64,000 nucleotides of DNA from Chersky-840 sp963838775 (GCA_963838775.1 CAWISP010000025.1:62001-126000), one strand, 5' to 3'; counted from the first letter of the stretch, positions 25,870 to 34,294 are shown. Numbers and translations: made by a program. The notes: generated by a model not told the origin, from the letters alone.

Positions 25870-25886
25870 CGGGACGAAGGAACGTC

Positions 25887-26738
25887 CTAGCGAAGGGACT
25901 CTGCCTCGAACTCGACGATGGCGTCGTCGAGGGGCAGCACGACTTCGGGGCGCAGGTATTGGTGGGCGTCGGCCTCGAGACGGACCGCCGTGCCCCAGGC
26001 GGTGAACCCGATGGCATGGTTGGCGAACCACATCGGCCCCTCCGAGACGCGCACGGCCACGATGCCCTGGGCGCCCATGTCGAGGGCGGAGCGTTGCATG
26101 TGCTCCATACCTGCCTCGCGCGCCGCGTACATGGCCTCGGTGAAGTTGGTGAGCTCGACATTCTGGGAGGACTGGCGCATGGTGGTGCCCATCGAACGCC
26201 GGGGCGCGTACACGAAGCTCGCTCCGAAGGCCAGGCCGATGGGCCCCCAGCCGGCGTTGTGCAGCAGCGTGAAATCCCGCGCCGAGAGGTCCGAGACGAA
26301 GACCGAGCTCCTGTCCTTGCCGCGCACGGGTCGGACCGCGGTTCCCATGAGCTCCACGTCGACGTGATGGCGCTGCACCTCCACCTCGACCCGCACCCCC
26401 ACCACTCCGTGCCCCCGGACCTGGGAGCACTGCTCGCCGAGGTGCCTCGCCGCGGAGCGGACCGCTTGGTTGTGGGCTTCGGACGCGGCCGTGATCTCGC
26501 CCGACCCCCACGTCCACACCATGGGGGGGATCGAGACGATCGACGAGCCGAACACGACGTCGATGGCCTCCCACCCGATGCTGTGCAGCAGCAGCCCTTC
26601 GTCGACCGACAGGTCCGAGGTCACGGCCCGGCCCGGAGGGTCGTGCGAGGGCGATCCCAGGGAGTCCGCCGCCCGGCGCATCTCCCCCCGCAGGTCGACG
26701 GCGTCGGGACCTCCCCCGGCCCGGTTGTGGTCGCTCAT
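25887..26738 (-). CDS. Two-domain YbjQ-family (heavy-metal-binding fold) protein
   Basis: The product is 283 residues with two tandem YbjQ-like units. Each opens with TSDLSV or VSDLSA, contains LLHSIGWEAIDVVFGSS or LLHNAGWGPIGLAFGAS, then a long helix, then a strand with GVVGVRVEV or GIVAVRVSE. YbjQ/UPF0145 proteins form ring-like oligomers with a proposed metal or ligand-binding role; the function is not established. It is the third of three such genes in a row. It ends 17 nt before the DinB gene. The ATG at 26738 gives a disordered 35-residue head. Confidence 0.8.
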   Translation of the reverse strand: MSDHNRAGGGPDAVDLRGEMRRAADSLGSPSHDPPGRAVTSDLSVDEGLLLHSIGWEAIDVVFGSSIVSIPPMVWTWGSGEITAASEAHNQAVRSAARHLGEQCSQVRGHGVVGVRVEVEVQRHHVDVELMGTAVRPVRGKDRSSVFVSDLSARDFTLLHNAGWGPIGLAFGASFVYAPRRSMGTTMRQSSQNVELTNFTEAMYAAREAGMEHMQRSALDMGAQGIVAVRVSEGPMWFANHAIGFTAWGTAVRLEADAHQYLRPEVVLPLDDAIVEFEAESLR

Positions 26739-26754
26739 GGCTTTCGCAGACCGT

Positions 26755-27723
26755 TCACGACAGTCGCACCGTGGGTCGGGGGGCAGGGAGGGGGTCGAAG
26801 TCCTTGAAGCGACGGACCCGGGTCCCGCGCACGGCACACTCGATCACCTCGTCGCCCTGGGCCAGGCTCTGGGTGTTGGCCACGATGACCGCACCCTGGA
26901 GCATGTCGTTGCCGAGCTGGCCGCGGATGTGCTCCCGTGCCAGGGAGCGGGCCGCGATGTGGGCACGAGAGAGCTGTTCGACTTCCGACACCGGCAAGTA
27001 GCCCCCACCGAACCTCGACAGCGTCCCCTCCATGAGCATCTCGGTGACGCAGTAGGCCCACACCCGCACCGACGACAGCGCGGCGACCACCGACACCGGC
27101 ATGTAGCCGGCCTCGATGAGCTTGGCGAGCCGCTGTCCCGCCAGATACGTCGTCCAGGCCGCGCCCCCGGGCGGGGGGACGCCGCCTTCGACCACCACGG
27201 CCGTGCCCAGGATGTGGAACTCCGTGACATTCATGTCGGCCAGGTGGCGCGTCGTGTCGACGACGCCGATGATCCCGTGCGCACCGACCTCCCCGGCCTC
27301 CTCGACCATGCGCGAATACGCTGAGCCGAAGCCCTGGGCCCAGGCGGACTCGACCCAGGGCTGCTGGTAGTTCTGGCCCCAGATGCGGTGCTCGTTGGAG
27401 TACATGTAGCCACCGTGCGGACAGCTGTAGCTCTCGGAGTAGGCACCGCGGGGGGCGTTGCCACCGAAGGCGTACGGCGTCATACCCCGCATGTAGGGCG
27501 ACCCGGATCCGTACCATCCCCACTGCATGACGCAGAACCCCTGCACCAGTCCGACGGGCCGCAGACCCATCTGCAGGCACGCCGCGAAATCGGGGACGGT
27601 GAGGCCCGAGGAGAACGATCCCCCGCCGAGGCGCCGGCCGGCGGCCTCGGGGAGATCGCCGTCGGGTCCGGTCCCGACCTCGTCGGGCATGTCGTCGTCT
27701 TGCTCGGGGCCCGGTGCGACCAT
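26755..27723 (-). CDS. Divergent two-domain YbjQ-like protein rich in Tyr, Trp and Gly
   Basis: The product is 322 residues. Two YbjQ-type units are recognisable (ACLQMGLRPVGLVQGFCVM, then GAHGIIGVVDTT; and IEAGYMPVSVVAALSSV, then LQGAVIVANTQS). The first carries an insertion of about 50 residues rich in Tyr, Gly, Ser and Trp with Cys and His in YSCPHGGYMYSNEHRIWG, absent from the sister genes. The start codon overlaps the previous gene's stop (TGATG), so the proteins are probably made together in fixed ratio. The role is unknown; the insertion is the feature most likely to set its specificity. Confidence 0.75.
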   Translation of the reverse strand: MVAPGPEQDDDMPDEVGTGPDGDLPEAAGRRLGGGSFSSGLTVPDFAACLQMGLRPVGLVQGFCVMQWGWYGSGSPYMRGMTPYAFGGNAPRGAYSESYSCPHGGYMYSNEHRIWGQNYQQPWVESAWAQGFGSAYSRMVEEAGEVGAHGIIGVVDTTRHLADMNVTEFHILGTAVVVEGGVPPPGGAAWTTYLAGQRLAKLIEAGYMPVSVVAALSSVRVWAYCVTEMLMEGTLSRFGGGYLPVSEVEQLSRAHIAARSLAREHIRGQLGNDMLQGAVIVANTQSLAQGDEVIECAVRGTRVRRFKDFDPLPAPRPTVRLS

Positions 27724-28517
27724 CAGTTGTCCAGCGAGATCACGGTGATGGGCTTCGGGAGCGTCACGTCACCCGCCGACTTGGTCACGGCGGTGCCGAG
27801 CGACAGGAATTCGATGGTGTGCGAGCCCCACTGATGGGACTTCTCCTCGAGGCGCACCCCCACGATGCCCGTCGCCGCGAGCGTGTTGGCTTCGTCCTGC
27901 ATCCTGGTCATGGCCAGCTCGCGCGCCTCGTACAAGGCCTGGGTGAAATTCGGCAGCTCCACGTTCTGGCCGACGGTGCCGAGTGTCTGGCCGATGCCGC
28001 GATGGGCGATGTGGAAGACACACGTGCCCATGACGAGGCCCTGAGGGACGTATCCGGTCTGCATGATCGTCCAGAAGTCCTGGCCCGAAAGGTCTGAGGT
28101 GAAGGGCTTGCCCGCTTTGTTGCGATGCGACGCGCCGTCTTCGGCCTTCACGGCGGTGCCCACGGCGATGAACTCGGCGGCGTCACGGCCCCATTCGTAG
28201 TAATTGACGTCGAGGCGCACCCCCACCACGCCGTCCGCGCCCAACTGGTCGGCTTCTTCCTCCATCCGGGTCATAGCCAGCTCGCGCGCGTTGTACATGG
28301 CCTCGGTCAGCTTGGTGAGCTCTTGGCTCTTGCTCCAGCGACGGGCCTGAATACCGGTGTGGTAGATCGACGAGCCCATCACGAAGCCCAAGGGGTGAAA
28401 ACCCGCCTCTTTGATCAGGAGGAACTCGTTCACCGACAGGTCCGACGTGAACAGACCGTGCTCGAGCTCCTCGAGCCGGTGGCCCGCCTCCTTCGGAAGG
28501 TCCTGGGGTTGGGTCAT
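27723..28517 (-). CDS. Two-domain YbjQ-family protein
   Basis: The product is 264 residues with two well-preserved YbjQ units of about 105 residues: TSDLSVNEFLLIKEAGFHPLGF with GVVGVRLDV, and TSDLSGQDFWTIMQTGYVPQGL with GIVGVRLEE. Between the strands lies the family's long helix with NARELAMTRMEEEA and EARELAMTRMQDEA, so the two halves are internal duplicates. The last residues of the gene upstream overlap its start as ATGA. It is the most regular of the three YbjQ genes and could represent the ancestral form of the array. Confidence 0.85.
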   Translation of the reverse strand: MTQPQDLPKEAGHRLEELEHGLFTSDLSVNEFLLIKEAGFHPLGFVMGSSIYHTGIQARRWSKSQELTKLTEAMYNARELAMTRMEEEADQLGADGVVGVRLDVNYYEWGRDAAEFIAVGTAVKAEDGASHRNKAGKPFTSDLSGQDFWTIMQTGYVPQGLVMGTCVFHIAHRGIGQTLGTVGQNVELPNFTQALYEARELAMTRMQDEANTLAATGIVGVRLEEKSHQWGSHTIEFLSLGTAVTKSAGDVTLPKPITVISLDN

Positions 28518-28915
28518 GACGAACCTCCGATGACGATTCTCTCGAGTGCCTGGCGGGCACCTTCGCTATGGGCTGCCTCTTGCTGAAGAGCTGTCAGCAG
28601 CCGTTTCAACCAACTGTCGAGATCGACAGTCTCGCTGCGGATCCGGATCCCGCCCGACGAGTGGGCCACCGAGCACCGCACCGAGGGCCCGTCGACCTGG
28701 GCACGCATGACGTCGTCGCCGAGCGTCACTTCGAGGGCCTTCACCTCGTTGGACTTGCGGAAGCGACCGCCCCCCCGGTCGACCACGACCCTGGGCCCGA
28801 GCACCTCGGCGAGCTGGTCGGCGAGCACCTTCAACATGATGTGGACGTCGGTGGCGTTGGATTGCAGCATCGCCGCGGCCATGTCGAGGTCGAAGGCATC
28901 GTCCGGTTCACCCAT
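28514..28915 (-). CDS. Conserved-looking small protein heading the YbjQ operon
   Basis: The product is 133 residues. No family is recognised. The first 45 residues are helical (MLQSNATDVHIMLKVLADQL), a central part alternates strands with RVVVDRG and KALEVTLGDDV, and a final helix ends the protein. It overlaps the next gene by ATGA and is first in a series of four genes to 25.9 kb (probably six to 24.7 kb). The repeated tight overlaps imply one complex or pathway. No signal peptide or membrane segment is present. Confidence 0.7.
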   Translation of the reverse strand: MGEPDDAFDLDMAAAMLQSNATDVHIMLKVLADQLAEVLGPRVVVDRGGGRFRKSNEVKALEVTLGDDVMRAQVDGPSVRCSVAHSSGGIRIRSETVDLDSWLKRLLTALQQEAAHSEGARQALERIVIGGSS

Positions 28916-29240
28916 GTCGGCCTCCCGCCGTCCGAAGCGCCGATCCCGGGGGCACCCGCCCGGGCATCGGTTTCGGCCCCACGCCCCGGCGCGCCGCTCG
29001 GTGACGAGGATCGTCCCCCACCTTAGGAGGGTCGGTCAAAGGGGCGGCGACGTTCGACACGGGGCCAGGCTACGCCGGGCGATGGCAAGAGAGACAGGCG
29101 GCGACGGCAGGTCCGATCCCGCCATGGCTGACGCCTCGGGGCAGGGTCAGGGCCACACCAGGGCATTCCGTCACCCGAGACGCGCGCACGCCAAATGACT
29201 ACGGTGAGGTCGTCGCGGTCGGGGCCGACCGCGGCGAGGG
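28916..29240. other. Divergent intergenic region
   Basis: This region separates the minus-strand YbjQ operon from a plus-strand secreted-protein gene. A TACGGT box near 29199-29204 could serve the plus-strand gene. Nothing else is recognised; frames across it lack protein-like composition. Confidence 0.5.
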
Positions 29241-29252
29241 ATGAGGGGAGTC

Positions 29253-29927
29253 ATGCTGACACGGCGAAGGATCTTGTTCGGGGTGGTGGCACTGGCGCTG
29301 CCGGTGACCGGTTTCGCCGTGTTCGGCACACCCGCCATGTTCGCCGGGGCGTCGGCACCGGCTTTCCCCGTGGCGTGCAAGATCACCGCCGCGCTCACCA
29401 TCACGCCCACGCTCACCCAGACGGGGACGCACACGACGAACCGGGCGGCGGTGACCACCGTCGCCATCACCGGCTGGAAGCTGGCGTCGTGCCTGTCCGC
29501 CGCTCCGATCGAAGCACCCAACAAGGGCAGCCTTCCCGACGTCGGCATCACGTACACGATCCCGGCCACCAAGCTGGGCAAGATCAACGGGGTCAACACC
29601 TACGCCACGGGGTACTGCCCCTCGTTCGCGGCGTCCTCCCTCAAGGCGATGAAAGGCATGAAGTTCGACGTCACCTGGGGTCCGGCCAACCTGGGCTCGT
29701 CCGACTTCACCACCACGAAGGTGGAGCCGGCCACCAACTCGGACACCGAGGTGGGCTTCGCGCTCGACGGCAAGGAGGTATTCGGGTCCTACGAGGAGAA
29801 GTCGCTCAACCAGATCACGTTGTTCATCGACAAGCCCGACTCGCTCATCTTGAACGCCGGGTGCTCCGGGACCCAGACAGTCGGCACGGCCACATACGAC
29901 AACTCCAACAGCGTCGCAATTTTCTGA
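29253..29927 (+). CDS. Secreted protein of unknown function
   Basis: The product is 224 residues. The first 35 residues form a signal peptide (TRRRILFGVVALALPV, then small residues). The mature part is Thr/Ser/Ala-rich, probably all-beta, with Cys in ACKIT, SCLSAAP, GYCPSF and AGCSGT that could form two disulfides outside the cell. The ATG at 29253 is preferred because AGGGGAG lies 5 nt upstream; an ATG 12 nt earlier is in frame. No family is recognised. The stop codon lies inside the first copy of an 11-bp repeat array. It could be a surface or matrix protein. Confidence 0.7.
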   Translation: MLTRRRILFGVVALALPVTGFAVFGTPAMFAGASAPAFPVACKITAALTITPTLTQTGTHTTNRAAVTTVAITGWKLASCLSAAPIEAPNKGSLPDVGITYTIPATKLGKINGVNTYATGYCPSFAASSLKAMKGMKFDVTWGPANLGSSDFTTTKVEPATNSDTEVGFALDGKEVFGSYEEKSLNQITLFIDKPDSLILNAGCSGTQTVGTATYDNSNSVAIF

Positions 29928-29968
29928 TCCGGGTCTGATCCGGGTCTGATCCGGGTCTGATCCGGGTC
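29925..29968. repeat. Four tandem 11-bp repeats
   Basis: The unit tgatccgggtc occurs four times without change, beginning with the stop codon of the secreted-protein gene. Eleven bases is about one helical turn, so the copies would face the same side of DNA. They could bind a protein or be a slippage array. Confidence 0.9.
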
Positions 29969-30113
29969 TCTGACGGGATGCCTGGTCCGACCCTCGACCT
30001 GGACATCCGCCAGGAGGAGGGCCTGTGCCGATGCGTATGGCTTCAGTCCGTGCCTGTGGGTGCCGACAAGTACCGGAAGGTCCGAGAGTCCGACCACGCC
30101 CGGGGGGAACGCC

Positions 30114-30416
30114 ATGGACGCGCATGTCCAACTCAATGTTCCATCCGCGGCCAAAACCGCGCGGCTCCTGAGCCGCAATCAACGATGGGGTGTCTACTAC
30201 CGCTCGCTGGTCGGGGATGTCGAAGGCCGGATCGAGTTCCGTCAGATCCGTTCGGACATGCTCCGCGCCGATCACGTGGACCCGACCGACACCGATGCCG
30301 TGGTCACGCACATCGAGCAGCGCCTCCAGGCGGCCGGCTACGACACCGCCCGTCGGGCCGCCGAGGGCGATGCCATCGCCGCTAGCTGGGACATCCGGCG
30401 CCGCCGTTCGCCCTGA
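30114..30416 (+). CDS. Small protein of unknown function
   Basis: The product is 100 residues, basic at both ends, with no membrane segment or signal. LLSRNQRWGVYYRSLVGDVEGRIEF looks like a helix followed by two strands, and DTDAVVTHIEQRLQAAGYDT like an amphipathic helix. No family is recognised. The ATG at 30114 is chosen because a GGGGGGA site lies 6 nt upstream. It converges on the next gene with a 16-nt gap. Base composition matches its neighbours. Confidence 0.6.
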   Translation: MDAHVQLNVPSAAKTARLLSRNQRWGVYYRSLVGDVEGRIEFRQIRSDMLRADHVDPTDTDAVVTHIEQRLQAAGYDTARRAAEGDAIAASWDIRRRRSP

Positions 30417-30432
30417 GAGCCCGGGGGTCTAC

Positions 30433-31053
30433 TCAACTTTCCCCATCCGCATCCCCGTCCGGATCATCGGTGAACTCGAGGAACGGGCTCGAAGGCAGAT
30501 AGTCGGCGGGCACGTCGCGTGGACGCCGGTAGTGCTGGACGAGGAACACGTTCGAGGCGGCCTCGTCCTCCTCGAAGACCCCGCACAGAGAGATGTCCCG
30601 GGCATCGGTGAACACATCGGCGAACGCCACGTCTCCGACTGCGACGTCCGCGTATTCTTCGAGTGAGATGCGTCCGACCAGGCAGTAGACGCAGCCGTCG
30701 GGAGCCTGACCGACACGGCGGCCCACCATGCAGTGATCGGGCCCGTCGTCGACGACGTAGACGGCGTCGTCGTCGACGCCCAATCGGCGCCGGATGCGGC
30801 CCTCCTCCCCCGGCTCCAAGCGCCGAAGCGAGTGCATGCGGGTCCGCATGGCCCACAGGGGGGCGGGCGGGATGTCGTCCTCGCCTTCGGGAAGGTCCTC
30901 TCGGGAGACCGGCTCGACGAGGCTCGTGGGCACCTCGGATGTGACGGGGTCCCCGGGAGTGTCGGGGTCTTCGGAAGTGACGGGGTCTTGGGAGGTGTCG
31001 GGGCCCCGCTCGTCCGAAGCCGCCGACGGTCCACCCATCTCCTCGTTTGCCAT
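30433..31053 (-). CDS. Acidic protein of unknown function with a repeated Asp/Pro/Thr head
   Basis: The product is 206 residues. Residues 15-60 are a low-complexity repeat (DPVTSEDPDTPGD and variants) likely to be disordered. Residues about 65-190 look like a folded domain with HSLRRLEPGEEGRIRRRLGV, VYVVDDGPDHCMVGRRVG, CVYCLVGRISLEEY and LCGVFEE, containing four Cys. The tail is very acidic. No family is recognised. The ATG at 31053 is supported by GAGGAG 7 nt upstream; a longer frame to 31095 exists. It is divergent from the BsaP-like gene. Confidence 0.65.
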   Translation of the reverse strand: MANEEMGGPSAASDERGPDTSQDPVTSEDPDTPGDPVTSEVPTSLVEPVSREDLPEGEDDIPPAPLWAMRTRMHSLRRLEPGEEGRIRRRLGVDDDAVYVVDDGPDHCMVGRRVGQAPDGCVYCLVGRISLEEYADVAVGDVAFADVFTDARDISLCGVFEEDEAASNVFLVQHYRRPRDVPADYLPSSPFLEFTDDPDGDADGES

Positions 31054-31182
31054 CCCGGGCTCCTCGCGTGAGGACACCCGTCTACTCGTCAGCACCGTCG
31101 TCGGTCCACCCGGGTCATGGCGGCGCCAGCGCTACCGGCTCGACGCGTGCGTGACGGTTCCCCGGGTTGGCGAGCGATGGTG

Positions 31183-31188
31183 GATAAT
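31183..31188 (+). promoter_or_regulatory. -10 box GATAAT of the BsaP-like gene
   Basis: GATAAT is followed by 6 nt and then the GTG at 31195, a leaderless layout. Nearly the same block (GAGAAT, cgcacc, ATG) precedes the next gene at 31406-31420. Confidence 0.5.
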
Positions 31189-31194
31189 CGCAGC

Positions 31195-31386
31195 GTGCCG
31201 GAGCCCACCCCTGCCCATCAGTTCTGCGCGGCCTGCGGGCGTCCCGCCGCGGCGTGTGCCGGGTGTGGACGTGAGCTCGACCCGCCTCGCTTCTGCGCCG
31301 CCTGTGGGCGCCGCATGGCCGTCAAGGTCACCCCGACGGGGTACGTGGCGCGGTGCCGTGACCACGGGTTGGAGGGCACGGGCTGA
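31195..31386 (+). CDS. bsaP: BsaP-like biotin synthase auxiliary protein
   Basis: The product is 63 residues with seven Cys: FCAACGRP, ACAGCGRELDPPRFCAACGRR and ARCRDHG. The block DPPRFC-x-x-CGRRM-V-V-TP-G--ARC--HG is the pattern of BsaP, the small protein that actinobacterial biotin synthases need, probably to protect or supply an iron-sulfur cluster. In many genomes bsaP sits next to bioB; here bioB is 10 kb away. The GTG at 31195 follows a -10 box by 6 nt; an ATG at 31177 is in frame but would lie upstream of that box. The next gene follows after 31 nt. A generic zinc ribbon is the alternative. Confidence 0.7.
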   Translation: MPEPTPAHQFCAACGRPAAACAGCGRELDPPRFCAACGRRMAVKVTPTGYVARCRDHGLEGTG

Positions 31387-31417
31387 GGATCGTCCCGCAC
31401 CGTGGGAGAATCGCACC

Positions 31418-31903
31418 ATGGACCGTATCGGCGTCGTCGACACCATGTTCGCCCGCTACGACATGGGGGCCGAAGCTCTCGACGAGCTCAAGCAGTGCCC
31501 GGGCTTCGGGGAACGCTTCGAGGTGCTGCGACGGACCGTGCCCGGTTTCAAGGACCTGGGCGTCGAATGCAAGAAGCTCATCGAGGAAGAGGGTTGCGCC
31601 ATCGTTGTCGCCCTCGGCATGCCGGGCAAGGCTGCCATCGACCAGGTGTGCGCCCATGAAGCGTCGCAGGGGATCATGCTCGCCCAACTCCTGACGAACA
31701 CCCACGTGCTCGAGGTCTTCGTCCACGAGAACGAGGAGGAGGACCCGGCACGCCTCGCCGCGGTGTGCGTGGACCGGGCCCGCAAGCACGCCCGCAACGC
31801 GTACTGGATGTTGTACGAGCCCGAGCAACTCACGCGCCGCGCCGGCCAGGGTGTGCGCCAGGGGTACGGCGACGCCGGACCCATCGCCACCTCGCAGTCC
31901 TGA
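31418..31903 (+). CDS. ribC: Archaeal-type riboflavin synthase
   Basis: The product is 161 residues. The match to the archaeal (RibC-type, lumazine-synthase-fold) riboflavin synthase is strong: IGVVDTMFARYDMG, LRRTVPGFKDLGVECKKL, IVVALGMPGKAAIDQV, CAHEASQGIMLAQLLTNTH and EVFVHENEEE. It converts two dimethylribityllumazine molecules to riboflavin plus a pyrimidine. Bacteria normally use the unrelated trimeric RibE, so this form is unusual in an actinobacterium. No other rib gene is adjacent. A GAGAAT box lies 6 nt before the ATG. Its stop and that of the convergent relaxase share the palindrome TGATCA. Confidence 0.9.
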   Translation: MDRIGVVDTMFARYDMGAEALDELKQCPGFGERFEVLRRTVPGFKDLGVECKKLIEEEGCAIVVALGMPGKAAIDQVCAHEASQGIMLAQLLTNTHVLEVFVHENEEEDPARLAAVCVDRARKHARNAYWMLYEPEQLTRRAGQGVRQGYGDAGPIATSQS

Positions 31904-33181
31904 TCAACCGAGCCCGGGGCTGAAGTCCTCTCCCCGCCCCCGTTCCATCCCCCGTTCGGGACCCGGGGCCAACGCCATGCCCCGCGCCCCGAGCAGCCGC
32001 TCCAGCTCGCCGCGCTGGCGCGCCATCTCCCGGCCCCCAACGACGTGACGACGCTCCCCTACGCCGCGGCGCTCGACGCGACCTGCGTGTTCGGGGGTGG
32101 CGGGCATGGACTGCAAGAGCTGGTCGGCGGCCTCCTCGACCGCCCGTGCGGGCGCTCCCGCCGCCAGCGAGCCGCACCACGCCGCCACGACGTCTCGCCG
32201 GGTGACGGTCGCACCCCGGCGTCCGAGCTCCTCTACGACCACCTCCCCACGTGCGGGGTCGGGGCCCGGGCCGGGATGGCGCGCCACCCTGTCGACGACG
32301 GTGCCGAGGTCATCGGGGCCGAGGCCCACGGCGTGGGCCCGGGCCTCCCACCACGGGCGCAAGTCGTCGATGGAGCGGTGGGGGTCTCGCTCCGGGCGCG
32401 TGACGTGGCCGGCGATGGCCCGCGCTCTCGGGCCCTCGAGGCCCCGGGCCGCGAGGTGCTCGGCGATGGCGAGAGCGCGTTGGGAGAACGCCAGTCGGGC
32501 CTCGGGACCGATCCCCTCGATGTCGGCGCGCCCGTGGCGCAACGGCTCGAAGGCCACGCCCAGGCGCGTCGTGAGCTCGTGCCGCAGCTGGGCGTGATAG
32601 AGCGCGGCGGCAGCCGGCGCGTGCGCGTATAATCCCCGGCCGTCGAGGGCGGTGAAATTGCCCTCGGGCCCCCGCCCGAGGTTGGCCATCACCACATGGC
32701 TGTGCAGATGGGGGTCCAGGGCGCGACTCACCCGGTGCACGAATCCCGCCGACGCCACCGCCTCGGCCTCCACCGGCACCAGCTCCCCGGCGGTCGGACG
32801 GCGGACCGCCACGGCCCGACGCTCCACATAGTGAAGTGCGGCGTCGACGGCATGCACATGGGCGGCGTGCACTTCGCCGGCGATCTCGGGAGGACCGAGG
32901 GCGTGGAGCATGCTCACCGACTTCGGGGCACAGAAACTGAGGTCGAACGCCGCCACCGTGACGCGGTGGTGGGAACGTCCGAGGCGCCGCGCCGTCAGGG
33001 GATCGTCGCCCCGGAGCAACGCCCCGAGGGCATCACCGTCGACCTCGCCGTGCAATCCCAACGCGGCTGCCCCCGAGCCCAGCCAGCGACCGGGCGCCTC
33101 GATCCCAGTGCCGGCGCCGTTGCCCGCCACCTCGAGGTAATAGGCGTGGCCACCCCTGCCCACCTTGGCCACCCGCAGCAC
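31904..33181 (-). CDS. TrwC/MobF-type relaxase domain protein, no helicase
   Basis: The product is 425 residues. The relaxase core is evident: VLRVAKVGRGGHAYYLEVA, APGRWLGSGA, FDLSFCAPKSVSMLHAL with the S-x-S motif, and the metal His triad in DPHLHSHVVMAN. MobF relaxases are normally fused to a large RecD-like helicase; here only about 100 unconserved residues follow, so conjugative transfer by this protein alone is unlikely. GTG 33181 has GGAGGG close upstream and begins at the conserved region; the frame is open to 33325. It follows the WYL pair in the same direction and may be a domesticated relic or a DNA-processing factor. Confidence 0.85.
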   Translation of the reverse strand: MLRVAKVGRGGHAYYLEVAGNGAGTGIEAPGRWLGSGAAALGLHGEVDGDALGALLRGDDPLTARRLGRSHHRVTVAAFDLSFCAPKSVSMLHALGPPEIAGEVHAAHVHAVDAALHYVERRAVAVRRPTAGELVPVEAEAVASAGFVHRVSRALDPHLHSHVVMANLGRGPEGNFTALDGRGLYAHAPAAAALYHAQLRHELTTRLGVAFEPLRHGRADIEGIGPEARLAFSQRALAIAEHLAARGLEGPRARAIAGHVTRPERDPHRSIDDLRPWWEARAHAVGLGPDDLGTVVDRVARHPGPGPDPARGEVVVEELGRRGATVTRRDVVAAWCGSLAAGAPARAVEEAADQLLQSMPATPEHAGRVERRGVGERRHVVGGREMARQRGELERLLGARGMALAPGPERGMERGRGEDFSPGLG

Positions 33182-33328
33182 ACGCCCTCCGGGGCGCTTC
33201 ACGCGACACGGTGCCGCGGTCGCGCCCGGGATCACCGTGACCGGGCCACCTCGACGCAACCTCGCTGGTGACCTCGCGCCCGCGGCGGTGTCCGCCTCGA
33301 CGGCCCGCGACCAGCCAGCCGACACCGC

Positions 33329-34294
33329 TCAGGACGTGGCGTTGCCCCGGTAGCGGGTGAGCAGCTGACGCGCCGCCTGACGTCCCGTCTCGGCCAGCTC
33401 GGGGGGGTCGAGCACCTCGGCATGCGGGCCCAGGCGCAGCAACAGGCGACCGAACCACACCGTGCTCGCCACAGCCAGCGTGACCCCGGTACGACCGTCG
33501 GCCCTCGGCTCCGACGAGGAATTCAGTAGGGCCTCGGTGATCCACACGGCGTCGTCGTCGACGGCGAGGTGGGCGACGGTGGCCTCGGGCCCGGGCACGA
33601 ACGCCTCGGACCGCGACGCGTCCGGCCCGCGCTCGGCCTCGTCGCCATGGTGGCAGGCTGGCTCCCCGGTGAGGCGTGCCGCGGCGACGCGGTCGACTCG
33701 GAAGCGCCGCATCCCGGTGGCGTTGTGGCAGTAGCCATCGAGGTACCAGTGCCCTTCGATCATCCGTACCGACACCGGGTCGACGACGCGCCTCGACTCC
33801 CGGTCGCTCGAAGCCGAGTAATACTGCAATTCCAATTGCTTCCCGCCGTCGGCTGCGTCCCGGATCAGGGCCAGGTGCGCCGGGTCGCGCAGGTCGACGC
33901 GTAGCAGGCCGCGACCGCCCAGCGCCGCCTCGAGCTTCGCGAGGGCGCGCCCGAGCGCTCCATCGGGATCGGCACCGGGCACGGCCAGGATGGCGCGGGC
34001 CGAAGCGGCGAGGGCGAATCCCTCGGCGGCGGTGAGACGCCGGGGCCGGCCCAGCTCCGTTCCGAGATCGGCGACGACCTCCTGGTCGTCGACGATGATC
34101 TCCATGAGCTGGTCCGGCGAGTACGGCGGCAACCCGCAGCACGCCGCGAGCTCCAGATCGGCGATGAGCTCGTCGGCGTCGAGGCCGAAGCGCTCGGAGA
34201 GCTCGGTCACAGTCGCCCGGCCCCGGCGCGCCAGCCACGTGAGCACGGCCAGGAGGCGCAGCAGTCGCGATCCGGCATCGGCACGGGTGGTCAT
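33329..34294 (-). CDS. pafC: WYL-domain regulator, PafC-like
   Basis: The product is 321 residues. An N-terminal winged helix-turn-helix (LLAVLTWLARRGRATVTELSERF) precedes a WYL domain with the variant core GHWYLDGYCHNATGMRRFRVDRV. It overlaps the preceding WYL gene by ATGA. A pair of overlapping WYL regulators with these lengths matches PafB and PafC, which together activate the RecA-independent DNA-damage response of actinobacteria. The assignment of which is B and which C rests on order. The relaxase gene follows; the proteasome genes often near pafBC are not in the window. Confidence 0.78.
   Translation of the reverse strand: MTTRADAGSRLLRLLAVLTWLARRGRATVTELSERFGLDADELIADLELAACCGLPPYSPDQLMEIIVDDQEVVADLGTELGRPRRLTAAEGFALAASARAILAVPGADPDGALGRALAKLEAALGGRGLLRVDLRDPAHLALIRDAADGGKQLELQYYSASSDRESRRVVDPVSVRMIEGHWYLDGYCHNATGMRRFRVDRVAAARLTGEPACHHGDEAERGPDASRSEAFVPGPEATVAHLAVDDDAVWITEALLNSSSEPRADGRTGVTLAVASTVWFGRLLLRLGPHAEVLDPPELAETGRQAARQLLTRYRGNATS

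Noticed and set aside
31904..33181. Integrative conjugative element
   Set aside because: Only a relaxase-type gene is present; no integrase, coupling protein, secretion genes or attachment repeats were seen around it.
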